From positions 47,645 to 60,867 of the forward strand of contig DBXH01000050.1 of NCBI GenBank assembly GCA_002309335.1: a DNA stretch of 13,223 nucleotides, in the 5' to 3' direction. Numbering within the stretch: position 1 is the stretch's first letter; every line of letters begins with the position of its first letter. Origin of the DNA: Bacteroidales bacterium UBA1217 (GTDB lineage Bacteria > Bacteroidota > Bacteroidia > Bacteroidales > P3). The translations under genes and the position numbers were made by a program. Shown here in pieces: positions 1-6,021 of this stretch. The notes beneath the pieces were generated by a model. It did no database searches. It was given only the letters and a program-made list of their open reading frames with translations, and was not told where the DNA came from.

Positions 1-60
1 GGTTAGAGCGTCGGATTCATAACCCGGAGGTCATGAGTTCAATTCTCATCCCCGCTACCA
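1..60 (+). tRNA. tRNA-Met (CAT anticodon), 3' part; 5' end lies outside the window
   Basis: The window opens inside a tRNA gene, at the D-loop (GGTTAGAGC). The anticodon loop is TTCATAA with CAT at 18-20. The anticodon stem is 11-15 with 23-27, with an A15-C23 mismatch next to the loop. The variable region is 28-32. The T arm is ATGAG/CTCAT (33-37 and 45-49) closing loop TTCAATT, then acceptor strand CCCCGCT (50-56), discriminator A57 and an encoded CCA (58-60). Initiator tRNAs carry three G-C pairs next to the anticodon loop; here the innermost pair is A-C, so elongator Met is preferred. A lysidine-modified tRNA-Ile (also CAT) cannot be excluded without the 5' half. Confidence 0.88.
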
Positions 61-61
61 A

Positions 62-88
62 GAGGGTCTCCAAACGAGACCTTTTTTG
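62..88 (+). terminator. Rho-independent terminator of the tRNA
   Basis: A 6-bp stem, GGTCTC (65-70) with GAGACC (76-81), closes a 5-base loop (CAAAC) and is followed by six T residues (82-87). It begins four bases after the CCA end, so it is the natural end of the tRNA transcript. The next gene therefore probably has its own promoter. Confidence 0.9.
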
Positions 89-124
89 TTATATCAAAAC
101 CTAATCCGATAAACTATAAACAAT

Positions 125-132
125 TATCTTTG
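125..132 (+). promoter_or_regulatory. Bacteroidota -7 box (TATCTTTG) overlapping the hemW start
   Basis: TATCTTTG matches the TAnnTTTG -7 element of Bacteroidota housekeeping promoters. No convincing TTTG -33 element lies 19-21 bases upstream (that position reads TAAT). The box contains the only plausible start codon of the next gene (TTG at 130-132). Either transcription starts upstream and the match is fortuitous, or initiation of this gene is unusual. Confidence 0.45.
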
Positions 133-1254
133 CTCTACATACACATTCCATATTGTCATCACAAATGCACCTATTGCGCCTTCTTTTCGGTGGCGCGCGG
201 TAGGAATGTTGACGAATATATTGATGCCGTATGCAAGGAATTAAATGAACGCAGTACGAACAATCCTGTTCGCACCGTCTACTTTGGCGGCGGTACCCCG
301 ACGGTATTGAGCGTTAATCAGTTAGATAGAACTGTTGGAGTTATTCGCGACAATTTTGATTTGAGTCAGTTGGAAGAGGTGACCATCGAGGCTAACCCTG
401 AAAATCTTGTGCCTGAATATCTTGAAGGACTTGCAAAGATGAGCTTCTTTAACCGTATAAGTATTGGAATACAATCATTTTCAGACGGCGAATTGAAGAT
501 GCTCAACAGGGCGCATACCAGCACGCAGGCTTTTAATGCTGTGCGCAATATTGCTGATGCAGGATTCGACAATGTGTCGATCGATTTGATGATGGGACTG
601 CCACACCCATATAGCGTTGGTATACAGCATAGTTTGAATCGTCTTGACGAGCTCTTGCCTTTGGGTGTAATAAAGCATCTGTCGTGCTATGAATTGACTG
701 TGGAACCAGGCACTATGCTTGAACGGCAGTTGAAAATGTCTCGTCTGCAGATGTGTGAAGATGAGGAACTTTCATTCCAGTATGATTGTCTGATGAATTG
801 GTGCGTCAAGAATGGATTTGAACAATATGAGGTCTCTAATTTTTGCAAGCCGGGATTCCATTCACGTCACAACAGTCGCTACTGGAATCGTACGCCTTAT
901 ATAGGGATTGGTGCTGCCGCGCATTCGTTCGACGGCTGTTGCCGACGCTGGAATAAGGCTGATATCGAGGGCTATATCAGAGGTGCCGACAATGGTTCAA
1001 TCCCATACGAGAAGGAACTGCTTACGCCTGCAGATGCCTTTAACGAATACATTATGACGGCATTGCGTACAGTAAGAGGTATAGATAAGACTATGTTGGC
1101 ATCGCTGGTATCTGCGTCCTGCCTTTCCGATTTCCAATTAAAAATAAAAAAGTTTATCAGCATGAGGCTGGTCGCCGAAAGTGACACGCATTATGCACCT
1201 ACTCCGAAGGGTCTTCTGCAGGCCGATGGTATTGCGGCTTCGTTGTTTTTGTAG
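130..1254 (+). CDS. hemW: HemW-type radical SAM protein (heme chaperone, HemN-like)
   Basis: A 374-residue radical SAM protein of the HemN/HemW family. The cluster motif CxxxCxxC is at Cys9, Cys13 and Cys16 inside the family opening YIHIPYC. GGGTP (53-57) is the SAM-contacting motif, and IEANPE (86-91) and GIQSF (113-117) are family blocks. HNSRYW at 247-252 fits the HNxxYW heme-binding motif that separates HemW from true coproporphyrinogen III dehydrogenase HemN. The family inserts heme into respiratory or other target proteins; much annotation still calls it coproporphyrinogen oxidase. The start is TTG: no in-frame ATG lies upstream, and the next in-frame ATG (codon 104) would remove the cluster site. 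The gene stands alone after the tRNA terminator and converges with anmK across an 11-bp tandem array. Confidence 0.92.
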   Translation: MLYIHIPYCHHKCTYCAFFSVARGRNVDEYIDAVCKELNERSTNNPVRTVYFGGGTPTVLSVNQLDRTVGVIRDNFDLSQLEEVTIEANPENLVPEYLEGLAKMSFFNRISIGIQSFSDGELKMLNRAHTSTQAFNAVRNIADAGFDNVSIDLMMGLPHPYSVGIQHSLNRLDELLPLGVIKHLSCYELTVEPGTMLERQLKMSRLQMCEDEELSFQYDCLMNWCVKNGFEQYEVSNFCKPGFHSRHNSRYWNRTPYIGIGAAAHSFDGCCRRWNKADIEGYIRGADNGSIPYEKELLTPADAFNEYIMTALRTVRGIDKTMLASLVSASCLSDFQLKIKKFISMRLVAESDTHYAPTPKGLLQADGIAASLFL

Positions 1255-1261
1255 TTGTTAT

Positions 1262-1329
1262 CCTTGGGTCAACTCTGGGTCAATTCTGGGTCAACTCTAG
1301 GTCGCCTCTGGGTCATCTTTGGCTCAACG
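1262..1329. repeat. Degenerate tandem array, period 11, between convergent genes
   Basis: Six units of CTGGGTCAACT type. The core GGGTC or a variant starts at 1266, 1277, 1288, 1299 (AGGTC), 1310 and 1321 (GGCTC), exactly 11 bases apart each time. The array begins about 8 bases after the hemW stop and runs about 16 bases into the 3' end of anmK, so the last codons and stop of AnmK are made of repeat sequence. The units are all in one orientation and GTCAAC is not self-complementary, so it is not an obvious hairpin terminator. Confidence 0.88.
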
Positions 1330-2380
1330 ATGTGCCGCAGATTACACCTCCGCAGCTATCGTGCGATGCGCCTGTTACGGAGGCGAGGGTGTTGTTCTTG
1401 CCGTTGAGTCTTAGGTAGGCGAGAAAAGCAAAAATGACTGCTTCTTTGAAATCGACGATACGCGAGTCGACATTCTCAATCTCTATGTTGCCTATTTTTT
1501 CCTTGAGTCGTTCGAGGAGAAACTGGTTGTTGGCGCCGCCGCCGGTGATGAGCACTTTGTGTGTGTCGGTACCGCTGTGGAGTATGGCTTCGGCAAGGCG
1601 GATGGCTATATGTTCTGTAACGGTGCGTAGCAGATTGGCCGGAGGCAATTCCTCGAATGGGGCGAGTTCAGGTAGGAAACGTTGCTCAAACCATTCCTTA
1701 CCGAGAGTCTTTGGTGCTGGAACGCGGTAGTATTCAAGTGTTTCAAGTCGGGCGAGCAAGGCGGTGACTATTTCACCTTGGCGGGCTGTTTCACCACCGG
1801 CGTCGTAGGTGAGTCCTTGTTTGCCTGCAAGGTGGTTGAGGGCCATATTGCAGGGTGATATGTCAAATGCTATGCGTTGTCCGTCCACTTCGTATGATAT
1901 ATTGGCTATGCCGCCTAGGTTGATGCAACAGTCGTATTCGCCAAAGAGAAGGCGGTCTCCAATTGGCACGAGAGGAGCTCCTTGACCGCCAAGTGCGACA
2001 TCTAGGCGTCGGAAATCGTATACTACTGGAAGTCCGGTGACAGCGCTAATGGCGTTGCCATCGCCGATTTGTGCGGTGAGTCTTCGTTCGGGCTGGTGGA
2101 ATATGGTGTGCCCGTGTGAGGCTATGCAGTCGACTCGACCATCGTATCTGTTGCGGAACTCGTTGATCTTCTCTCCAAAATAGTGTCCTAGTTCAACATC
2201 GGCAAGGGCATATTCTTCCGCCGAAGCCTGTGGAAGTTCTTCAAGACGTTTGTGCCACGCGGCTGGGTAGGGGATGGTTTCAGCTGCTAAGAGCTGGAAG
2301 TTGTTGTCGTTGTTGAATTCGCAGTATGCGATGTCAAGTCCGTCGAGCGAGGTGCCCGACATTAGTCCGATAATATACAT
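1313..2380 (-). CDS. anmK: Anhydro-N-acetylmuramic acid kinase AnmK
   Basis: A 355-residue member of the AnmK family, which cleaves and phosphorylates 1,6-anhydro-MurNAc from cell-wall turnover to give MurNAc-6-phosphate. Family blocks are GLMSGTSLDGLD (5-16, ATP site), SHGHTIFHQP (88-97), DFRRLDVALGGQGAPLVP (122-139), NLGGIANIS (154-162) and LITGGGANNQFL (277-288), with SVTGAS near the end. The block that reads DTGPGN in E. coli is DISPCN here (173-178); the acidic residue, the probable catalytic base, is kept as Asp173. The ATG at 2380 lies 19 bases inside the end of the upstream SGNH gene, so the two are co-transcribed and perhaps translationally coupled. The C-terminal LSQR and the stop are encoded within the 11-bp tandem array. 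Confidence 0.95.
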   Translation of the reverse strand: MYIIGLMSGTSLDGLDIAYCEFNNDNNFQLLAAETIPYPAAWHKRLEELPQASAEEYALADVELGHYFGEKINEFRNRYDGRVDCIASHGHTIFHQPERRLTAQIGDGNAISAVTGLPVVYDFRRLDVALGGQGAPLVPIGDRLLFGEYDCCINLGGIANISYEVDGQRIAFDISPCNMALNHLAGKQGLTYDAGGETARQGEIVTALLARLETLEYYRVPAPKTLGKEWFEQRFLPELAPFEELPPANLLRTVTEHIAIRLAEAILHSGTDTHKVLITGGGANNQFLLERLKEKIGNIEIENVDSRIVDFKEAVIFAFLAYLRLNGKNNTLASVTGASHDSCGGVICGTSLSQR

Positions 2381-3339
2381 TTGATGAAGTATTCGTTGAA
2401 TATTTTGACACCTTTTTGATTGAGGTGGTCGTCGTCAAAGAAGCAGGTGGTGTCGTCGAGCAGCGACAACAGCCGTTGGTCCTCGTTGAGATTCAGATAT
2501 TCCGAACCATAAACCAGCGAACGCATTTTCTTCTCAAAATCGGCGTGGTTGGTGTACGACTGATAGCGGTTGCGCGTGCAAGGCACCTCGACAAGCAGAA
2601 AGGGTGTGCTGTGGTAGTTAAGTAACCAGAGACACAGTTCGAGGAATTCCATTTGGTCGTCGCGAACCTCTATTGTCTTTGTTTTGAGCGAAATGGGTTT
2701 GTAACAGTAGGGAGTGACCTCCACATATCCACCTTTGATGTATTTGAAGTCAACATTGATTGATGTGTCGCCGCTTTGGGTGTCGACGTTGATAATGCTG
2801 TCGCCGAGGGGGAAACTGCCGGTATGGAGTTTATGATCCATAAAGCTGCAACACATAGTGTTGAACACGCGCAAACTTTTCTGTCCCAATGCCATATCGC
2901 GCATCGAGGCATCTATGCGGGTGTTTGAGATAATGTCAATGGCCGACTCGTCGCCGTCGTTCTCCATTATGTCTGGATGAACCTCAATGACAACCAGTCG
3001 GGGATGCAAATTTCGCAGATAACGTCCAAGCAAGGCGTATGTCTGTTTGGGGGTTTGATTGCTGCTGCCGAGGTTGAAGCTTTGGTAACCGGCGGAGTCG
3101 AAAAGGCGTGTGTCGAAAGTGCGGTAGCAGTGGGAGGAACCGATAAAAAGCAAGTCGATGCCGTTGTCCATACAAAGTTTGTCGGCTTCCTCCAGCCGCA
3201 ATCCCATCATACCGTAATTGTTAGGGATGTATTTTACATTGGATTGAAATCCAGCGCGTCCAATCGCCCATACCGTCGGCAAATAAAGCAATGTGCCGAT
3301 AGCTAGAAAGGCGGCGATATGGAGCAGAAAACGTTTCAT
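2362..3339 (-). CDS. Membrane-anchored SGNH-fold protein (putative esterase/acyltransferase)
   Basis: A 325-residue protein with an N-terminal membrane segment (about residues 5-26) after MKR, then an SGNH/GDSL-like domain facing the periplasm. FIGSSHCYRTFD (65-76) looks like block I with the nucleophile serine in GSS (67-69). FNLGSSNQTP (88-97) resembles the block after it in DltD/AlgX-like proteins. DDDHLNQKG at 302-310 supplies the C-terminal Asp-x-x-His pair (Asp302, His305). Such proteins often move or remove O-acyl groups on surface polymers; the substrate here is unknown and no MBOAT partner is in the window. I chose ATG at 3339: the longer reading from TTG at 3351 starts inside a TATCTTTG promoter box. 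Its 3' end overlaps anmK by 19 bases, which hints at an envelope role. Confidence 0.7.
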   Translation of the reverse strand: MKRFLLHIAAFLAIGTLLYLPTVWAIGRAGFQSNVKYIPNNYGMMGLRLEEADKLCMDNGIDLLFIGSSHCYRTFDTRLFDSAGYQSFNLGSSNQTPKQTYALLGRYLRNLHPRLVVIEVHPDIMENDGDESAIDIISNTRIDASMRDMALGQKSLRVFNTMCCSFMDHKLHTGSFPLGDSIINVDTQSGDTSINVDFKYIKGGYVEVTPYCYKPISLKTKTIEVRDDQMEFLELCLWLLNYHSTPFLLVEVPCTRNRYQSYTNHADFEKKMRSLVYGSEYLNLNEDQRLLSLLDDTTCFFDDDHLNQKGVKIFNEYFIKCILSD

Positions 3340-3348
3340 TTCGGGTTG

Positions 3349-3356
3349 CAAAGATA
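3349..3356 (-). promoter_or_regulatory. -7 box TATCTTTG for the SGNH-anmK operon
   Basis: Read on the minus strand, TATCTTTG is followed by nine bases and then ATG at 3339. With Bacteroidota transcription starting a few bases past this box, the leader would be only a few bases long. No clear TTTG -33 element is seen at the usual distance. Confidence 0.65.
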
Positions 3357-3397
3357 CGAATTTTTATGAAAAGTGATGATAATTCAAAAAAAAAGAT

Positions 3398-3405
3398 TAT
3401 CTTTG
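3398..3405 (+). promoter_or_regulatory. -7 box TATCTTTG for ridA and the genes after it
   Basis: TATCTTTG lies 52 bases before the ridA ATG and 41 bases from the matching minus-strand box, in an A/T-rich divergent spacer. A -33 TTTG is not evident. No TAnnTTTG box was found in the ridA-bcd spacer, so this may serve the whole ridA-bcd-etfB-etfA run. Confidence 0.65.
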
Positions 3406-3457
3406 CAAATTCGTTTATAATAAAAAATAGATAAAAAATTAATAAATATATTTAAAA

Positions 3458-3832
3458 ATGAAGAAGATAATCAACACACCCAAGGCACCTGCAGCCATTG
3501 GTCCTTATAGTCAGGCCGTTCTTGCAGGTAACACACTCTACATTTCGGGTCAGATCCCTATCAACCCTGCCACCAAGGAGGTTCCTGAAGGCATCACCGC
3601 TCAGACTGAGCAGGTTATGCAGAATATCAAGGCTATTCTTGACGAGGCTGGTTTTACATTCCAGAATGTGGTGAAGAGCACCTGCCTGTTGGCTGATATG
3701 GAATATTTCAAGCCGATGAACGAGGTCTACGCAAAGTATTACAATACCGACTGCCCCGCCCGTGCCGCTTTTGCAGTAAAGGGTCTTCCTATGGGCGTGC
3801 TGGTTGAGATTGAGACTATTGCAGTAAAGTAA
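3458..3832 (+). CDS. ridA: RidA family enamine/imine deaminase (YjgF/YER057c/UK114)
   Basis: A 124-residue, full-length RidA homologue. The family forms trimers and hydrolyses reactive 2-aminoacrylate-type enamines/imines made by PLP enzymes. Visible signatures are GPYSQA (15-20), LYISGQIP (27-34), a conserved block ending in NIKAIL (56-61), and CPARAAFAVKGLP (99-111) with Arg102, the substrate-carboxylate arginine of the family, followed by the conserved glutamates of VEIETIAVK (116-124). The ATG at 3458 follows an A-rich leader without a Shine-Dalgarno sequence. It is 147 bases before the acyl-CoA dehydrogenase gene, the spacer being filled by a tandem array. PatB/MalY, encoded further on, is a PLP lyase of the kind that can generate RidA substrates, but they are not in one operon. 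Confidence 0.95.
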   Translation: MKKIINTPKAPAAIGPYSQAVLAGNTLYISGQIPINPATKEVPEGITAQTEQVMQNIKAILDEAGFTFQNVVKSTCLLADMEYFKPMNEVYAKYYNTDCPARAAFAVKGLPMGVLVEIETIAVK

Positions 3833-3850
3833 ATTATCAGTAAAGTAATT

Positions 3851-3972
3851 AAGTTAAAAGTTAGAAAGGTTGAAAAGGTTGCGCTCCCTTCTGGCGCTGA
3901 AAGGTTAAAAAGTCCGAATCTAATCGACCTGTCGCCTTTAAACCCTTTAAACCTTTAAAACCCTTTAAACCC
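3851..3972. repeat. Two facing repeat arrays of about 9-bp period in the ridA-bcd spacer
   Basis: The 5' half has AAAGGTTGA-like units (GTT cores at 3853, 3860, 3869, 3878; GGTT again at 3903). The 3' half has units of CCTTTAAAC type, with CTTTAAA at 3936, 3945, 3953 and 3963 (steps 9, 8, 10). The 5' units resemble the reverse complement of the 3' units: about 17 of 21 positions agree by eye. The two halves could therefore pair as an imperfect stem in RNA. Between them lies 3881-3897, with GCGC on both sides of CCCTTCT, and a unique stretch 3912-3933. Confidence 0.75.
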
Positions 3973-3979
3973 AAGATAA

Positions 3980-5119
3980 ATGGATTTTAGTTTCACGAAA
4001 CAAGAAGAACTCTTCCTGCAGATGATTCGTGAATTTGCAGAGAAGGAAGTCAAGCCCCTCGCCGCCGAGGTCGACGAGGAAGAACGTTTCCCAATGGAGA
4101 CTGTTCAGAAAATGGCCAAAATAGGTCTGATGGGTATTCCTATTCCTAAAGAGTATGGTGGTGCCGGAGGCACCAACCTGATGTATGGTATGGCCGTTGA
4201 GGAACTTAGCCGCGTATGCGCCACCACGGGTGTTATCTTGTCGGCCCACACGTCGCTGTGCTGCGCTCCCATTATGGAAAATGGTACTGAGGAACAGAAA
4301 CAGAAATATCTGCCCAAACTGGCTTCAGGCGAATGGATTGGCGCTTTCGGCCTTACCGAGCCCAACGCTGGTACCGACGCAGCCGGTCAGCAGACCACCG
4401 CAGTCCTCGAAGGTGAGGAATGGGTGCTCAACGGCAGCAAGATTTTCATCACCAACGGCAGCTATGCCAATGTGTTTATCGTCATAGCGATGACCGACAA
4501 AAGTATGGGTACCAAGGGCATCAGCGCTTTTATCGTCGAGAAGACCGACCCCGGCTTCAGCATTGGCAAGAAGGAAAAGAAGATGGGTATCCGTGGAAGT
4601 GCCACAACAGAACTTATTTTCGAGGATTGCCGCATTCCCAAGGATCGTCAGCTCGGCCAGCTTGGCAAAGGCTTTGGTCTCGCTATGAAGACTCTTGATG
4701 GCGGCCGTATAGGTATCGCTTGTCAGGCTCTTGGTATCGCTCAGGGTGCTATGGATGAGACTGTTAAGTATACCAAAGAACGTAAACAGTTTGGCCGTTC
4801 TATCAGCCAGTTCCAGAACACGCAGTTCCAGATGGCCGATCTCGAGACCAAAGTTCAGGCAGCCCGTCTGCTCTGCCGCTCTGCTCACTACAAGAAAGAC
4901 CACGGCATCCCCTACAGCGCCGATGCTGCAATGGCAAAACTATTTGCCGCTGAGACTGCTATGGAGGTGACGACAAAGGCTGTACAGTTCCATGGCGGCT
5001 ACGGTTACACTCGCGAGTATCCTGTTGAACGTATGATGCGCGATGCCAAGATTACCGAAATCTATGAGGGCACCAGCGAAGTTCAGCGTATGGTAATTGC
5101 CGGAAAACTTTTTAAATAA
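3980..5119 (+). CDS. bcd: Short-chain (butyryl-CoA type) acyl-CoA dehydrogenase
   Basis: A 379-residue FAD enzyme closely matching the clostridial Bcd pattern. Visible are FGLTEPNAGTD (123-133) and WVLNGSKIFITNG (148-160), the FAD and acyl-CoA contacts of the middle domain. KTLDGGRIGIA (237-247) and ERKQFGR (267-273) lie in the C-terminal helical domain, and QFHGGYGYT (336-344) is a flavin contact. Glu363 in IYEGTSEVQ (361-369) is at the position of the catalytic base of short-chain dehydrogenases. It interconverts butyryl-CoA and crotonyl-CoA and passes electrons to or from ETF, whose two genes follow directly. The ATG at 3980 follows the array and CCCAAGATAA. Chain-length preference cannot be read with certainty. 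Confidence 0.93.
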   Translation: MDFSFTKQEELFLQMIREFAEKEVKPLAAEVDEEERFPMETVQKMAKIGLMGIPIPKEYGGAGGTNLMYGMAVEELSRVCATTGVILSAHTSLCCAPIMENGTEEQKQKYLPKLASGEWIGAFGLTEPNAGTDAAGQQTTAVLEGEEWVLNGSKIFITNGSYANVFIVIAMTDKSMGTKGISAFIVEKTDPGFSIGKKEKKMGIRGSATTELIFEDCRIPKDRQLGQLGKGFGLAMKTLDGGRIGIACQALGIAQGAMDETVKYTKERKQFGRSISQFQNTQFQMADLETKVQAARLLCRSAHYKKDHGIPYSADAAMAKLFAAETAMEVTTKAVQFHGGYGYTREYPVERMMRDAKITEIYEGTSEVQRMVIAGKLFK

Positions 5120-5120
5120 T

Positions 5121-5160
5121 GACCTTAAAGTCCTAAGGGACCTTAAAGACCTTAAAACCA
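5121..5160. repeat. Degenerate tandem array, period 9, in the bcd-etfB spacer
   Basis: Units CCTTAAAGT, CCTAAGGGA, CCTTAAAGA and CCTTAAAAC start at 5123, 5132, 5141 and 5150, exactly 9 apart, with CC again at 5158-5159. The array begins one base after the bcd stop codon and fills almost the whole 48-base spacer, leaving AAGAAAGA before the etfB ATG. GTCC/GGAC (5130-5133 with 5138-5141) could make a small stem. Confidence 0.85.
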
Positions 5161-5167
5161 AGAAAGA

Positions 5168-5953
5168 ATGAATATAGTAGTTTGTATAAAACAAGTGCCG
5201 GATACCACTGAGGTGAAAATCAACCCCGTAACCGGTACTCTCATTCGCGAGGGTGTTCCCTCGATTATGAATCCAGATGACAAGGGCGGCCTTGAGTACG
5301 CTTTGCAGTTGAAAGATAAATATGGTGCACACGTGACGGTTATCACTATGGGTTTGCCGCAGGCAGAGGCCATTCTTCGTGAAGCTTTGGCAATGGGCGT
5401 TGACCGTGCTATCCTGCTGACCGACCGCAAGCTTGGCGGTGCCGATACCCTTGCCACCAGTAGCGCTCTTGCCGGTGCGCTGCGTACAATGGATTTTGAT
5501 CTTATCATCACCGGTCGTCAGGCTATCGACGGCGACACCGCACAGGTGGGACCTCAGATTGCCGAGCACCTCGACCTGCCGCAGGTCTCCTATATGGAAG
5601 ACCTCCAGTATGACGAGGCAACTAAGACTTTCACCATCAAGAAACAGCTCGAGGATGGATATCAGATTCTCGAAATGCAGGCACCCTGTGTTGTTACAGC
5701 CCTTGCATCAAGCGTTCAGCCGCGCTATATGACCGTCAACGGCATCGTTACCGCTTGGGACAAGGAGGTTGAAGTCTGGAACGCCGACCGTATCAATGTT
5801 CCTGAGGATCATATCGGTAAGGCTGGTTCACCGACCAGCGTGTTCAAATCGTTCCCCAAACAGCTTAAACCTGCCGGCCAGACCTTCGAGGTAAGCCCGG
5901 AAGAGGCTGTTGAATTGATTGTCAACAAGCTCAAAGAAAAACATATAATCTAG
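5168..5953 (+). CDS. etfB: Electron transfer flavoprotein, beta subunit (bifurcating-type motifs)
   Basis: A 261-residue EtfB. CIKQVPDT (6-13) opens the fold, MNPDDKGGLEYAL (34-46) is the family block after the first strands, GADTLATS (91-98) and GRQAIDGDTAQVGPQ (116-130) form the nucleotide site. In ordinary ETFs that site holds AMP; in electron-bifurcating ETFs it holds a second FAD. The IDGDTAQVGPQ pattern is the one found in the anaerobe EtfB proteins that partner Bcd, so bifurcation is likely but inferred. The gene lies between bcd and etfA, 48 and 68 bases away, in one run. Its TAG stop is the first CTAG of the array that follows. Confidence 0.93.
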   Translation: MNIVVCIKQVPDTTEVKINPVTGTLIREGVPSIMNPDDKGGLEYALQLKDKYGAHVTVITMGLPQAEAILREALAMGVDRAILLTDRKLGGADTLATSSALAGALRTMDFDLIITGRQAIDGDTAQVGPQIAEHLDLPQVSYMEDLQYDEATKTFTIKKQLEDGYQILEMQAPCVVTALASSVQPRYMTVNGIVTAWDKEVEVWNADRINVPEDHIGKAGSPTSVFKSFPKQLKPAGQTFEVSPEEAVELIVNKLKEKHII

Positions 5954-6008
5954 GAACCCTAGTAAAATAGTATTACTAGTACTACTAGTTCTACTAGAAA
6001 AACTAGAA
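5950..6008. repeat. CTAG-rich tandem array, period 9, in the etfB-etfA spacer
   Basis: CTAG occurs at 5950, 5959, 5976, 5985, 5994 and 6003, with a degenerate ATAG at 5967. The steps are 9, 8, 9, 9, 9, 9. Units are of CTAGTACTA/CTAGTTCTA/CTAGAAAAA type. The array includes the etfB stop codon and ends 14 bases before the etfA ATG. CTAG and ACTAGT are palindromic, so neighbouring units can pair. Confidence 0.88.
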
Positions 6009-6021
6009 AAAAGTAAAGACA

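Noticed and set aside
1..60. tRNA 3' end as an attachment site of an integrated element
   Set aside because: No integrase gene and no second copy of the tRNA 3' end was seen; the flanking genes are core metabolism.
1262..1312. Array between hemW and anmK as a bidirectional terminator
   Set aside because: All units point the same way and their core is not self-complementary; no stem with a T run was found.
3340..3351. TTG start at 3351 for the SGNH protein
   Set aside because: This TTG is part of the TATCTTTG box; ATG at 3339 gives a normal MKR membrane-segment start.
5121..6008. CRISPR-like repeats
   Set aside because: Units are 7-11 bases, contiguous and degenerate, with no unique spacers between them and no cas genes in the window.
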